DNA of 64,000 nucleotides from contig JAQFVV010006696.1 of assembly GCA_028023455.1 (NCBI GenBank), forward strand, positions 395,576-459,575, written 5' to 3'. Origin of the DNA: Epiperipatus broadwayi (Eukaryota > Onychophora > Udeonychophora > Euonychophora > Peripatidae). Below are positions 23,162 through 37,935 of the stretch, in pieces. The notes under the pieces are model-generated. The model did not search any database, was not told where the DNA came from, and worked only from the letters and a program-made list of their open reading frames with translations. Each line of letters starts with the position of its first letter. Positions within the stretch are counted from its first letter, which is position 1. The position numbers and the translations under genes were made by a program.

Positions 23162-24774
23162 GGTGGTCGTTCGTCCAGCTCTGTTTTTCCCTAATACTAC
23201 CTTAAATTCCGTGCAGGGGCTTTCGTTCATCCCGCTAATTTCCTAATGATACTGTTTCAAATCGTAGTAATAATTAGTTTGTTTAATTGGATCTTTCTAA
23301 ATAAATTCATGTAAATTTATGAATATATATATTAATTGCGTGGTTGTGCGTATTTATTTGTAAATATTAAATGTTTAATTGTTCGAGTTTCATTGCGTCG
23401 GGAATCTTGTTTTTTCTTTTAAATAATTTGTAAAGTTTTGCGATTAAAAGCCATTCCTTCCAAAGGCTTTCAAATTCTCAAAAACAACAGAAAGTTTATT
23501 AATAAAAAGATAGAATTCAACTTTAATTAAATCTTTCAGCTTTAGATCTTTCTAATTAGGAAGTTAAATGTTGAGGCCTATCGAGGTTTTGAAACACTAA
23601 ATAAAAAGAGTTGATAACAAAAGGGCGCGGGGCCGTGACGTGGTGCCCTGAAAGGGAAGCGTTTGATTGTGGGCGGCCGGTGTTAAAATGTTTTCTCAGG
23701 GGGCAGCTCGGGTCGGCCGGTTCCTAAAGTCCCGAGTCTTCTGGGCGCTGAACCTTCCGATCGTCTTCGCTAAAATAATGAAAGCCTAAACGTTCCATAA
23801 TCAATCAATGGTGCCACGTTCACACTGGAGGGTCTAAGGACAGCCGAGGGTTTATTTCTATAATGCTACTTTCTGGCCGTTCGCTTATTTTCCTCCTCCT
23901 TTTGGCCTTTCTTTAATGTAACAATTTTTATAAAACCTTTTTTCGCTACTGTAAATCATCTCGTAATTCTTTAAATCTCGTCTTTAAACTTGTTCTTTTC
24001 TTACTTGGCGGTCTTTAAATATATATATTTGTGTGCTATAATGTCGTTTAAAATATATGCCAATAATTTTCGACTCGCCGGTTCATTTGCCTCCCAAATA
24101 TATAATATAAATTTTAAATGTATTCTCGCCCATAGAACTAATAAGTTCTAATCGGTAGAAATATTATCGTTTACTATTTTATAATTAGCTAATAATAATT
24201 ATTTGCTCCGTTTTCCCTATGTCCCCAGCTCCTAAGTACAAGTGTTATATACTCACAATGTTAAATGTTTTCTGCCAAATATTGTTATTATCCATAGATT
24301 TAAGTTTGAGGTGTAAAGGGTTAATGGTTTATTCCCTTTTGTTTTTTATACCTTTTCTGCCTTTATTTCCGTTGGGGGCATAGTCCCTGTTGTGTATCTT
24401 GGCATATGTAGGCCCCCTCTTATTTTTTATAAATTCTTTTAAAGCTGGGTAACTAATACTCATTTTTATTGAACAAAACAAATTTTTTTTATTATATTTT
24501 CTCTCTTGGTTTCTTAGTTCTCTTCTTTTTATAATTATTTAATGTTAATACTCGCTGTCGTGTTGGCCCAACATACATGTGTTCGATTTAAAAGTTTCAA
24601 AGTAATTATTATTAGTATTCGTGTCTGTAAAGGGTTCTGTCCTCCCAACCGTTGGCTGTTTCTTGGCGCTAGCCTGTGCTGTCGTTTCTGCTATCTGAGC
24701 TGTTGAGTTGGGTTTGAATTCAGTTTTGGTTCAGCTGAGTTTGAATCCGATTTGACTTGCGGTGGTGGTGGGTT
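23159..24774. other. Higher-GC island of unknown origin
   Basis: Base composition changes abruptly here. The segment contains GC-rich stretches such as gggcgcggggccgtgacgtg, with many CpG, set in T-rich plus-strand sequence, unlike the flanks. It is bounded on the left by (AT)n and on the right by a palindrome with a TA loop. No open frame of useful length was seen. The minus strand at the right end (about 24600-24774) would read as Pro/Gln/Ser-rich in one frame with stops. It may be an inserted mobile element of about 1.6 kb (for example a solo LTR or non-autonomous element), a regulatory CpG-rich region or a mis-joined segment. I cannot decide among these. Confidence 0.4.
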
Positions 24775-24804
24775 TTAGATCTATATATTAAATATTAATA
24801 CAAA

Positions 24805-24840
<36 letters not shown>

Positions 24841-24870
24841 TTTGTATTTATATTTAATATATAGATCTAA
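24775..24870. repeat. Near-perfect palindrome with TA loop
   Basis: The left arm 24775-24810 (ttagatctatatattaaata...) and right arm 24835-24870 are reverse complements over 36 bases with one mismatch, around a 24-base TA loop. Confidence 0.9.
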
Positions 24871-26065
<1,195 letters not shown>

Positions 26066-27000
26066 AATATATACAAACATTTTCATGGGTTGCATATATA
26101 AAAATATATTTTGTAGGTTCATCCATGTTAGGAGTGATGACCTCATTAATGCAGTTCAATAACAGTCATCATCATCAGACATCTCCCTCTATACTATAGA
26201 TTGAGGTCATAAAATGGATTTTTCTAGTATAAGGATGATTACAGAAGCCATTGAGATACTTAAAAGGCCAGATTGTATCAATAAGCAAGATGATACAAGC
26301 AAACTTCCTCCTATTTGGAAATATTTTAATAAAAAAATATTAATTTAACATTTTTTCTATTGGTAGAACTTTAATGTTTTATTTTTCAAATTAGTGATTG
26401 CAGCACCTCTCGAACTGTCTTTCTACTTTTTATCACCCAGTAGATGACTTACGTGATCAAATCTAAATATTGGTGTATAAATATTTAAAATTTTTTAACA
26501 TGGATGAACTTGAAAATTTTGTAATTATGTAATTCCATTTCTATAAATACAGTAATTAGATAACTAAAAAGTTTATCAACTTAAAAGTGATTTCAATTAT
26601 TTTATAATCTTTGTTAACTAACACTTTGAAAAGCTAACCTTGCCCAATTACATGATCATAACATTTGCTACTATCCTGTTAAATCATGTTTGTAATTTTA
26701 TGTTTGCATAGCTTCCTTTATTTTTCTTTCATTATTATTTTTTTCCAGTTTGCAATACTTTTACAGTATTAAAATTGATGTCAAGTTTTTAAATACATGA
26801 TTTATTATGCTTGTAAAAAAAACAAAAGCCGAAATAGTTTCATCTTCTTTACAATTTTGTTTTGATTTCTGAACCCATTTTAATAACAACTAATGTTATT
26901 TAGATCATTTTTCCAACATCCAAATTCACATATATATCCACTGCAACATCAACATATGTGTTTATAAATGACACAATTTTAATCTATAATTGAGTTTATC
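26066..27000. other. AT-rich non-coding stretch
   Basis: No gene recognised. Confidence 0.45.
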
Positions 27001-27009
27001 TTTGGAGTT

Positions 27010-27292
27010 ATTTAATGAAAAATTGATGACCCAGTCCTATAATTATCAATCATAATTATATAAAGAGGTACATATGTCAATCACTGTAAATTTTTGATTG
27101 TAATAAAATCTAGTAATGGCTCCCAAGATGTACCAATTAAAGGACAACATGACTGGCTGGTATTGAGGTGAGATTTTATCGATAAAATATTAAATTATCA
27201 CACTATTATAGGAGAGTATTATATGTTTAATACTGTTGATAAATTAACTTGGATATTTGTTATCCAGTATGACTGACTAAACCTCTTGTGGA
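27010..27292 (+). repeat. Probable 5' LTR of gypsy-2
   Basis: Aligns with 36765-37050: ttgatgacccagtcctataa against ttgatgttctagccttataa, then a tcatcaaccataattat-type block, gtcaatcac, and gactggctggtattgaggtgagatttta against gactgactagtgttgaggtgcgatgtta. The first base beyond it is followed by tggctatcaggag, loosely like an initiator-Met PBS (TGGTATCAG), which is only suggestive. Confidence 0.5.
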
Positions 27293-28779
27293 ATGGCTAT
27301 CAGGAGTACTGGAAATGTCATGTGTGGAGTCCATATTCTGGAATAACATGCAGTAAATCATGAGACAATATGAAACATTAAGTGTAAAATAGTTACAGCT
27401 GGTAAATGAAAGATTGGTTAACAGTATGGCTGTCTTACATTAATTATATAATATGGTGCTAGACTAAGAAAATATTTAGAACAGGTAGTGAATAGCCATC
27501 CTACATGGGGTCAAAGGTGAAGCATAATCATCATATTATAGGAATTCAAATAAAGGATGATCTGATTTACCCAAACATCAATTTGATTTGTTTTACAAGA
27601 TTATAAATCACCCATAATGGAATAAATTTCTTAAATGTTCATATTATTTAATTGGAATTGTTTTTTTTTTTTTCATTTTTCAACTTTGCATTGTCTATGT
27701 CATATCATTTATATATATTTTCCTTGGTTTTGTCATATCATATTTATCCAACTTTGCATTATCCCTGCCATACCACACACTAAACACATATGTAAATAAT
27801 TATAGTTTATATTAAACAAATTACAATCATCACTCCAGTTTCTTGGAATCATGCATATAACTTCAAAGTTTGAATACAGAGTTGTTACAGGAATATGAGG
27901 AGAAACCATAACATTGAAGATGTAAAGAGTAACCACATATTAATTATATATATTAGAGTTTGAACTAAGCATACAGTCAAATGTGAAATATTTATTAGTG
28001 GCAAACTTTATGAACTCAAGATTATTCCATTACCCCAATCTACAAATAAAGTGAAGGGCACCAATAGACATTTTGTTCTGTTCCAATTATTGAGTAATTA
28101 TCGGGGGCTAGACACTGTCTGATAATGTCATTAGGAATCTGATCACATAAATAATTCAAATGGTCCATTACAAATAGCACAACCAATTATTGGACATGAA
28201 TCACATAGATTATGATTCCACTTTTCATCTGTTTCATTACAAATGCTAAACAACATGTTGGAAACAAATTCCAATGATTGTAAAATCTTACCTTGTAAAA
28301 TTGATATAATGATTTGTTGCAATTTCAAAACATAAGTATCATACATGACACCAATACACAATAAACTACTTTAACTAAGAAAATTAAGATTCTTTAATGA
28401 ATACCAAATTAAAAATAAAATAAAATATTAGAATAATATAGTAGGTAATTTCACTTAATTGATCATATGGAAATCATGTAAATGAGAATCTAAAAAAATA
28501 ATCATAATAAATTAAGGATAGTAACCAATTAATTGGAGATCTTAGTGAAGTGCATAATAACAACTTTAAATGCTTGATGTTTACGAAACAAACATTACCT
28601 TATAATATCCAATTAAAGTCAAGAAAACCTGGGTGATGTTGAATGTGTATTATTTTATTAAAAGTAGTTCATAATCAAAGTAGCAAATATTATGTCAAAT
28701 AGTAATAGAAAATGTCAAGGTACTTGTAAATTATAACAAGATGAAAATACACATTAATGGATACATAAATTACCCAAGC

Positions 28780-31602
28780 TATCAAAAATAATTTAGAAGG
28801 AAAGGAGGGACAAAATCCTGCAAGAAAAATAAGATGATGATGATCCAGCTAAAAACAATCAATGAGAGTGCAAAGATGAATGAAATTGCAATGGACCAGA
28901 TTATCATAATAATACAAAAAATGTTTGACAAAGAAAACAGCAAATTAAAACTTAGGAAAGTAAACCTTGCTCGATTGATGACATAGATGTGATAAGTGAT
29001 GTATGACAAAATTGTTTATAAATTTAGAAAATCAAATGGATGAACATAATAATGACATCAAAACAGAATTCATAACAATTAGTAACCAAATATCAGAATC
29101 TCAATCATATGAAAAAAACAATTGAAGAAATGGTCTTCAAATGTCAAAATAAAGAGATGGAACAACAAAGATAGCTTGAAAATCAATTTAATGATGAATT
29201 TGTGGAAAATATGTGATCATGTGGATGCATAATCCTCAATATGAAGGAAAGATAACAACAATAGGAATCACAAGTGAATTGGGAGATAACAAACTTACAT
29301 TCAAAAATATGGGTCATGGAAGTCATACAAAATAATAGGGTGACCGATGTAGAAGGAAAGATGAAATTAATGGAGGGGGCTAATCTGAGACTTATAGAAT
29401 CACAGTTGCAACCATGAATAAAATCTCACAAAATAATGAAAGCCTCTTAAAGATGACTAAAAGTCAAAATAAATTTTCATCCAACTGCAGGAACTAAAAA
29501 GGACAATTGACTTGTACATCACCATCTAAGGGATGGATTAATAAAAAGAACCAGAAAGATACCAGAAGATATAACCCACAGGATCTTGCAGGATCATGGT
29601 CATTTAAAGGTGGTTACCCATGGCCAAACTAGATACACTAATTACAAATATCTTAGGCCAAGAAAAGAACCATAATATAATAGATTACAAAATCAAAAGT
29701 GAGATAGGAGAATGACACCCCTACAATATGTAAATGCTGTTACATTTTCCATCCACCTAGGTCTCTGTTCACAAATAAATGTGTGAGATGATCAAGTTAT
29801 GCAAAAGGAAGAATGTTTCATGTTTTTTAAAAACATAACTCTATTTCCTGATCAACTCTACCTAGTAATTGTTACAATTTATGCTATTGACGAAATCAGC
29901 CTTTCTTTTATCAGGGCAACAGGATTCTTATAAGAATCCGCTGAAATCTGTCAAATCATGTATCACAAATTAAAAACAAAATGTTTTTTTTAAAAAATCA
30001 GTATTATATTATACCGTGAAAGGAATTATTTTTTTAGACATTATTATTACTGGAACTTATTCAAAATATATTGGCAAAAAATACATTATATTTTTAAATC
30101 TTACTAAACTAATATTATTAAATTTAATAATAATCATTAATAACTATTATTAATAATGTACCAATGAAAAGTTGATATTAGAAATAAATATTTTTATTCT
30201 AACAGATTACAATGTTTAATGATAAATACTAATTAAATAAACTGAAGAGAACACATACTAATCTAGACATGAATCCATTATTAAAAAAATATCACTTAAA
30301 TAATTAATTAATGTTCTTGCATAAGCAAGAGTCTCTTGAACAGAAAAATTAAAGACTATATCGAGATTCTACTATAAGCTTATTTTTTTTTAGAATGGTT
30401 TGTTGACAATTTAGTCACAATCAGAAATAATGAAACATAGCTTACTGGTAAGTTTAGCAAAAAGGTAGTAGTGTAATATGCATAGTTTTTTCTGAGTTAG
30501 ACTGAGCTCATGGCCATTAGTTTTAAGTTATCTTGTTCCTGATTCTAAAGGTTAGTAGCAAAAGCTTTTCTGGTGTCCATTTTTAGTAATGATGTCAGCT
30601 AAAGCTTCAGTCTACTCCTGAATAAATAAGTATTTCATTGTAGAGTAGTCTTGGATTGTTTAATCCAAGACCAGCCAAAAGAAAAACAGACAAGTCAAGA
30701 TGTTGGTCAAACTGGTCTCTTTCCTTTTATACTAGAGGTCCAGTTTTCAGAATTCTTTACATGTTATTATCATGACATTTAGGTTCATAATCTTGTACAT
30801 TATTTACCATTTTTTAATTACAAAGTTCTCTTTTTTATCAAGTCTTTTGGCCATCTTTAATTAGCTAAAATATTTTTCTTTTATCTTATCTGAATTAGTA
30901 ATTTGTGTGACTTTATTCTTTCCAATTTATATTTTCAATTAGATAAAAAAATATGAATGACAACTTTAACTTTCATTGCATATTTTAACAAAAATTATAC
31001 TAATCAACAAAAAAATCTAAATTTACTTATTTTTAGCTTTTACCCAATGCCAATACATATATTTGTACCATATTTAAATTAATAGTAATATGAATAACAA
31101 TCTTAGATAACAAAAGTAGACCCAGAATGTTGCAAAACCAAACCAATAGAAAATATAACTCAAATGTCACTCCAATATAAAGATGTTACAGTGATCTTAG
31201 TCAATCAGTTTGTTAAGGTGTTTAAAAGTTTACATACTGAGACATGAACTTCACATTTTAGTATTATTAACCTGTATCTCTTGATAAAGCAGATTTTATC
31301 AGAAGGGGATAATACAATTATCACCTACACCTATTTGCAAGATGATGCATTGTCATGGTGGAGTCACATTTACAGACTCTGTTAACTTATTAAGATTAAA
31401 TGTCACTAGTAGAAAAAGGTTCTGGAATGAAAATAGACAGGAAGTTTTACTATATCAGATAATCCAATACAAACTCCAAAACACACCAGAAGAGATGTTG
31501 GTGAAATTCATTAGAGGACAGATTGATAGGTTAATAACCCTGGGTACTTACCAACTCCCAAAAGACAAATTCTTTGCTTATTGTGGCAAAACCTTTACCT
31601 GA
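28780..31602 (+). pseudogene. gypsy-2 gag remnants
   Basis: Short Lys/Glu/Gln-rich frames such as MKKTIEEMVFKCQNKEMEQQ at about 29110 look like a coiled-coil gag N-terminus. Near 31325 a frame reads TYTYLQDDALSWWSHIY, the capsid-region pattern a-x-WW seen in gypsy gag. The frame at 31342-31602 continues in another phase. The stretch 29.8-31.2 kb shows no coding signal and may be a separate insertion. Confidence 0.5.
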
Positions 31603-31818
31603 AGGTTGAGCAATATTAAATATGCATCAATATTAGTAGCATTGTGAAGCTAGTGATATGACTCAATGGTATTGACATTAATAACCAAACTTTCAATAGT
31701 AAATTCAGAAAAAAATTTCCATTAATCTCCATTAACAACATAAGTAAAAAATAACATACAACCCCAACAATGGAATGACAATCATGAAAAATCTACTATA
31801 GTAGAAACATTAAGATTA

Positions 31819-32260
31819 ATGACCAACAACTCCAGGGCACAAAATGTATATTCAAGATGCTCAAATACCATATCAAATCCATTGAACTCTGGATTAAATA
31901 GAACCCTTATAAAAACTGTAGGACAAAAAAAACTTGATGAGTACATGATTGATCCATCCTCCACTCAAGCAACAATAATAAATAAAGAAAACAAAGAAAA
32001 AACTTTAATCAGGAAAACGACCGATATGACATACACATGGAAAGATAGATCACATAACTGTGCTCTGCAATGTTGCTCCATGTTAATATTGTTTGAGGAT
32101 TTGCTTCACAGAGTACTAATTGACTCTGGAAAACAGATATCTGTCATTTTGTTCGAACAATAAAACAAAATTACATGTAAAAATCCTAACATTAAATTCC
32201 TGCCACTGATGTCAGCCCATGTTACCATTGTTGAGAATTTGCCACAAAACAAGTCTGGAT
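31819..32260 (+). pseudogene. gypsy-2 protease region
   Basis: The frame 31819-32163 ends with LLHRVLIDSGKQISVILFEQ, matching the D-S-G active-site block of retroelement aspartic proteases, and is terminated by a TAA. Its upstream part would be the gag-protease linker. No second half with a recognisable flap was confirmed. Confidence 0.6.
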
Positions 32261-32769
32261 AGAGATAAAGATCAGCCAAACAATATTCTACCATGGTTTT
32301 TTTATCTTAAACAGCATCATTCATAAATCCAAATTAGGGCAGAATTCCTACACATGAACAATTATCTAGTTGATTTCCTTAAGAAAGGATTCAAGGTAGG
32401 TGATGATGACCTAAAAATGACAATGCTGCTGACATATTAGTACATATAATTGTTTGCATATCATTCAATGTCCCTGAAAAATGCATACAAATATCACCAA
32501 ATCCAATTTGATCAATAGTGTTGACAAGAGCAAGTTACTGTCCATCTTTGATAAATACATCAGACTATTTTACAAATTGTTAAAGTGGTAGTTGGGTTCA
32601 ACAATGAATCATATTATTCAATGAGAAGCCATTTCAATCCAAGTCATACAGCACCAATATTGTGAGGAAATAACCAAGCAAATCAACAACTTAAGTGGGG
32701 GGTTATTTCTGAATGGTGTTCATCATACTGTAATTCAGTAGCAACAGTGAAAAAAAGAAAAGCCAATGA

Positions 32770-33900
32770 CATTTTGTTTACATGCAAGTCAAGTAAACAT
32801 AATTACTATTCTAGATAGGAACATACCACTACCCATCCATGAACTGTTCATGATATTTGGGGATATGAAATTATTTTCTACATTCAACTTAACTTTTATT
32901 ATTGACAGATAAAACTATACACATAGGATCACCATAACCTCACTTTCTGGTATGAAAGCATCATATATCAGTTCAATGTAATGTCATTTGGATTCATGAA
33001 TAGTGGTGATGGTCTAATCAGATGCCTGCATCAAACCACTTTTTCCTGAAATCAAACATATGACCATTATTTACAAAGATGATATCATAATTGCCTCATA
33101 AACGGTTGAAGAACACTTTCAACACTTGGAAAAATTATTTAAGGAATGCCTTGATAAATGTATCAAATTCAAATGTTAAAAATGTATAAGAACGAGTAAT
33201 GAAGTGATCTTCTTAGGATGTATCATTGGTTGCATTTGGATGAGATTTTACCCCAACTAAATCAATGCCATACACACATTTCCAAATTGTAAAAATATGA
33301 AACAAATATGGTCATTTTTACGACTTTGTAAAAATTGTTTTGTTTTTTTTTACTAAAAATTCTCTGATGGTGTCAAACCCTTGCTGAAACTCATCATAAA
33401 AGCTGAGAAATTGGAATAAAAATTAAGGTCAAGATGATGCATTTGAAAAATTAAAACAGTATTTCTAGAGCACAAAGTACTTGCTCTCCTAGTTTTCCCT
33501 GATTTTAAAAAACATTTTATTCATACAAACACAAATTATAACAACTTGATAAAGTGTACAGAAGTAATTTATATTGATACAGAGATAAAGGCTCTACAAA
33601 TAGTGTAGGCATTTCAACAACATTTAGAGATGCTGCTCAAATCAGTGATAGTAGATGACTATAGATCACAAAACCTCAAAATATTGAACCATAATGACTG
33701 TACTAACAGGTTATTAGTTATATGGAGCTTGTAAAAAATCAAATATACAGACTAATACTATAAAAGACCTGAAAACATAGTACCCAATATATTAAGTCAA
33801 AATCCACGTTGGTTAAAACAACAACATCTGCCCACAGACAAAGCCCATATTATCAAAATTGATGCAGTATTAAATAAAAATGTAGATAATGTTTGGTAAA
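32770..33900 (+). pseudogene. gypsy-2 RT and RNase H remnants
   Basis: Plus-strand fragments include IPLPIHELF and FGDMKLFSTFNL (RT palm start), then TIIYKDDIIIAS (the Y-x-DD box, with Lys for Leu/Met), and SNEVIFLGCIIG (motif 6). The region to about 33.9 kb would hold RNase H but is too decayed to mark its catalytic residues. Multiple stops are present. Confidence 0.65.
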
Positions 33901-33968
33901 TATTCATGACCTACAACCACAAGATGAAAAATTAATCCAATTAAGATTTTAAATGAATAGTTCTCTAT

Positions 33969-34444
33969 ATGGTTGATTATCTTAAACAATATACATTCGA
34001 AAATAAGATATCATACAAAATAGACAATGAAAAAATTGAGTGGAAAGTAAAGATACCTGGCAGTCTAAAATCCCACTCATACAAGATATGCATTATTTTT
34101 ATAGGCACTATGGATCCTCTAAAACAGAACACACACCTAAAATTGGTTTTATTTAACTTGAATGTACAAAGTCATCTTGTCATGTGTGCATAAGGGTGAA
34201 GCCAGAATACCAAAGTTATATCAGTTCAATTAATTCTATAATACCAACAAGACTAAATGAGATATTAGCTATAGTCTTCTATGAACCTTTATTACTATCT
34301 AATATACAAAATTATCTGTTAGTAGTATGTAATCTGTTTTCAAAATTTGTGTCAGTTTACCCAATGCCCCATGCTAATACTAGAAATATGATCAAAGATT
34401 TAAACACCCTCCAAGAATATATCGAAACTGACAATCATCTTTAA
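33969..34444 (+). pseudogene. gypsy-2 integrase remnant
   Basis: The frame 34184-34444 contains NYLLVVCNLFSKFVSVYPMP, which matches the Y-I-L-V-V-D-x-FSKF-x-x-YP block of integrase cores with the first catalytic Asp changed to Asn. An upstream frame at 33969-34193 would be the integrase N-terminal region. The rest of the core is not recognisable. Confidence 0.65.
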
Positions 34445-36764
34445 TACATAATAGTACCCTTTCCTTATCCAAATAATCGAAGAAATAGGAATAATGACTA
34501 CAAATAAGACTTGCTAACCTCTAGTAGAAATACATAATCAAATCCATGCAAACAAATCATGAAGGAACTTGGACATTGTTTAGAATCTATTTAGAAAAAT
34601 AGCATAAAAGATAAAAGCAAGTAAATCATATATCCAAATGCATTAATTGGAGTGTGAATGAATCCACAGGGTTCATATCCATCATGTTACAAATAAAAAA
34701 AACATTTTTTTCTAGTTTGTTTAAAACCTAAAAAGCTATATACACAAAATCCCCAATAGATAATGAAGAGAATCAGACAAATGTTAATGTCTGAATGAAG
34801 TACATGGTAAACAAGTGCAACAGAAACCAAGTAAAGTCAAATAATCAACTTTAGATAGGCAACTTGATTTTTGTAAAAAACACCTCATGTCAGCAAGCTG
34901 CATAAATTTATTTTCTATAAACCCTGCAATGCATATGAAAGATGATGTAAGTTCATTACATGCTCAGATCTCAATGCATACTGGTTGGACAGAAGACAAG
35001 AGATAAGTGGTACATATAATTCAAGAAAATTAAAGCATTTCCCATGGAAATATTTTGAAAAATTAACCTTCAAAAATTGAAGAGATCATGAATAAAGATA
35101 TGTATACAAACACCTAAAATAGCACCTGCTATCAAATGAAATCTTTCACATGAAGTGGTTTGAGGGATAAAATACATAATATGACCTCATGGAGTTACTT
35201 TTTTTTGGTTCAGTTAAATGAGTATTCAACTTCCAAAATAATGAACCTTAAAAGATGATTTCAAACATTGTTATGGGAAAGAGACACCCAAAAGCCATTA
35301 AAATAGAAACTGCATTACCGATGAATAGCCATCAAGAAGATGCTTATTAAATAAAACAGTCAAAAATAACAATTTTTTTAATTATGAGTTTCCAAATCCA
35401 ATAATGTATACCATATTGTATTTGTATATTCACACAATGCACCATAACAATAGTCCAATCTCCTGAATATGTGATGACACCATGAGAATAAATTATTTGT
35501 AGTAGTCTTTGGTAAATTTCTTATAGTCAAAACTGATTATCCATAATATAAAAAATTGTGGTATTACTGAAAAGCCCTTTGGTATCAAACATCTTAAGGA
35601 AAGATTAAGTGAGGTTATAAACTTATTGTAATTAAGAATTTAAATGCTTACAGCCCATTTTGATCCTGTAGGGGGTAAATGTAAGTGTATGGTTCAAACC
35701 TATTAAAACAAAAAAAGGGTTGGAAACAAAATATAATTAAGAGTGTAAATAATCCATTAACAATCTAATTAAGGGTGTAAATAATCCATTAACAACCTTT
35801 GTTATGTAAAAATGAATTATAACATTAATTATATTATAAGTTGATTATGACATTGACTTTTATTTTATTTTATTATGTTAATTCAACTTACTGCAATGTA
35901 AGAGTAATTGATACTCCATTGACCAAATTCGTGAAGTCAATATAAGAGTAACAAAAATGTGATTTAAAATTAAATTATTACATTAATTTAAGAAAAAAAT
36001 TATTAAAAAGACAAGAAATTAAAACATTTAAATAATGGAATGCATGCATAATGTATAACATGCTAGAAACAAAGATTCTATACATAAAAGAAACTGATTT
36101 GATTTTAATCAAGAAAATAGTATATTTTTTAAGCTATTACTTCACATTATAATAATGTTTAAAATGAAATAATTGTTGATTTATAAATTGATGGTTTTAT
36201 AAAAGAAAAAATATCTGCAAAAGCTATTGACAATGATTATGAAAGGAAAAGTTTATAAAGGCTGAAGGAGTAATATATTGTCATAGAAAATACATACATG
36301 AATAATTCCAAGGGAATTAATTCATGTAAAATTTTATTACTTATTGACAAAAACTATTAAGAATTTTTAGCTGGCTAAAGAAACCAAAAAAGGCTCCATA
36401 TCTTCAAACCTATAGCAGATAATATTAATTCCAATGAACATTAAACAATACAAAAGAATGTGGGAGTAGAAAACTCATAAATGTCACAGATGAAGACTGC
36501 CAGTCATATACCTAGTAATAATTCAACTTCATAAGCTATTAACATTAGCAATGTTTTCTCCATCACCAGAAGGAGAGAGTATTTACTAGAATCATCGAGA
36601 AAGCAGCAGTAAACATAGAAACTTTAACTTTTTTTACTGGAAAATGAGCAACCAATTGCTTTGGGGATGAACAGACAACTTCAAACGGATTACAAACTAC
36701 CATGATCCACACATTTAAATTTTATATGCATAATGTACAACCCATTTTTTGTTATATAACTTTT
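34445..36764. other. Unassigned 3' part of gypsy-2
   Basis: No domain recognised. It includes a small direct duplication of about 33 bp at 35731-35800 (gtgtaaataatccattaaca twice). It may contain the decayed integrase C-terminus and further insertions. There is no evidence for an env gene. Confidence 0.4.
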
Positions 36765-37050
36765 TGTTATTATATTTATTGAAAGAATTGATGTTCTAGC
36801 CTTATAATCATCAACCATAATTATGTAAGCTGGGTCTATAGGTCAATCACCATGGCGTTTAGTTTAATAAAATGTATATTTTAATCCTTATACCTACAAA
36901 CCAAAGTACTTTATGACTGACTAGTGTTGAGGTGCGATGTTATCTATAAAATATTACATGTTCCCACTAAGTACAGTACAATTTTATATGTTTATTTTTA
37001 TTGTTAAATTAAATTGATTATTATTATTTGTGTGATTGGATATTGCTATC
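36765..37050 (+). repeat. Probable 3' LTR of gypsy-2
   Basis: Diverged direct repeat of 27010-27292, as described there. It is preceded by attgaaagaa, a weak purine run. Confidence 0.5.
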
Positions 37051-37694
37051 ACCAACACCAGTAACTTGATGGGAAAATTCATACCCAAAGATGACAGTCA
37101 GTAAGGAATTACACATTGCATTAGATTACGTTCAACAAGCTAAAGCTAGGAAATATCATTTTTGACATTGAAATCTTTTAAAAACAAAGTCTGGTTTCTC
37201 TCTTCAGTTATTCAGTTTATTCTTCCTTCTACAATATAGTTTATTCTCCCCAAAAGTCTGATATATTTATATCTTTAACAAATTTATTGTCAAACTTTTT
37301 ATACCAGTTAGTATGTTTCTTGACCTTTCAACTAGACAAACATATGGTTTTTACCAATTAAACCTTCTAGTTAAAGATTTTGAAATTTGTCAACTTTTTA
37401 AAAATTAATTAAATCACTGGGCATAAATTACTTGGATTAAGATTCTAATTTTTGTTCATTACAAATCATGACAAATTGTTTGGGGTATGAACTCAGATGT
37501 TTGTCATATACATTCCATTACAATACAATGAAAAACATAATAATGGAAAAATTCAAATCAGTTACAAATATAAATAAACAATCTAATATTTTATGTTGTA
37601 AATTTCATATTTATTTATTTTTCTACTAAATTGAAGTGAGATAGAAAATATTTAAACCAATATAGAAAACTTTTTATCTGGGATATGCACTTAC
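37051..37694. other. AT-rich intronic sequence
   Basis: Non-coding sequence directly downstream of the donor site of the protease exon. No features recognised. Confidence 0.5.
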
Positions 37695-37873
37695 ATTGCA
37701 TGAACTTTTTCCTGGCTTATAAGGATATCCAGCACAAAACTCACTTTTTCGTACATTGTACTTTTGTTCATACTCATGTGTATTATAATATTTTTCTACT
37801 ATGTCAATACAGACCTTACGTTTAACAATTGGTAATTCAACCATATTAAGATATCTTTTTTGATCCTGATTAT
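37695..37873 (-). CDS. Penultimate coding exon of the S1 protease-like gene
   Basis: A 179-nt minus-strand exon with a clean polypyrimidine tract and AG acceptor (ttttttttcag, 37874-37884) and a GTAAGT donor (37689-37694). The translation contains YLNMVELPIVKRKVC, then RKSEFCAGYPYKPGKSSCN. This is the S1 region from the LPIV-x-x-x-x-C segment through FCAGY to the C191 block. The S1-pocket position usually filled by Asp in trypsins (GKDSC) is Ser (GKSSC), as in chymotrypsin-type pockets. It joins in phase 0 (AAT|GGT) to the exon at 11727-11888. The exon starts with two bases of a split codon, so at least one more upstream exon is required; none is visible to the right, where the sequence becomes a palindrome with adapter-like bases. 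Confidence 0.85.
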
Positions 37874-37883
37874 CTGAAAAAAA

Positions 37884-37893
37884 ATACAAATCA

Positions 37894-37935
<42 letters not shown>

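Larger units (their letters stand above)
27010..37050 (+). mobile_element. Decayed plus-strand gypsy-like element (gypsy-2)
   Basis: Direct repeats at about 27010-27292 and 36765-37050 flank plus-strand retroelement remnants: gag-like coiled coil (about 28.8-29.3 kb), gag block (31.3-31.6 kb), protease (about 32.1 kb), reverse transcriptase (32.8-33.3 kb), RNase H-like region (33.4-33.9 kb) and integrase (33.97-34.45 kb). All are full of stops and frameshifts. The span of about 10 kb is longer than usual, so nested insertions are likely, for example within 29.8-31.2 kb or 34.5-36.7 kb. The whole element lies in the large protease intron, antisense to the gene. Confidence 0.6.

Noticed and set aside
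28143-28361. Small Cys-rich minus-strand protein
   Set aside because: It has several Cys but no recognisable spacing or partner exons, and lies inside a decayed retroelement.
34445-36764. env gene of gypsy-2
   Set aside because: No signal peptide, transmembrane segment or continuous frame; the region is full of stops.
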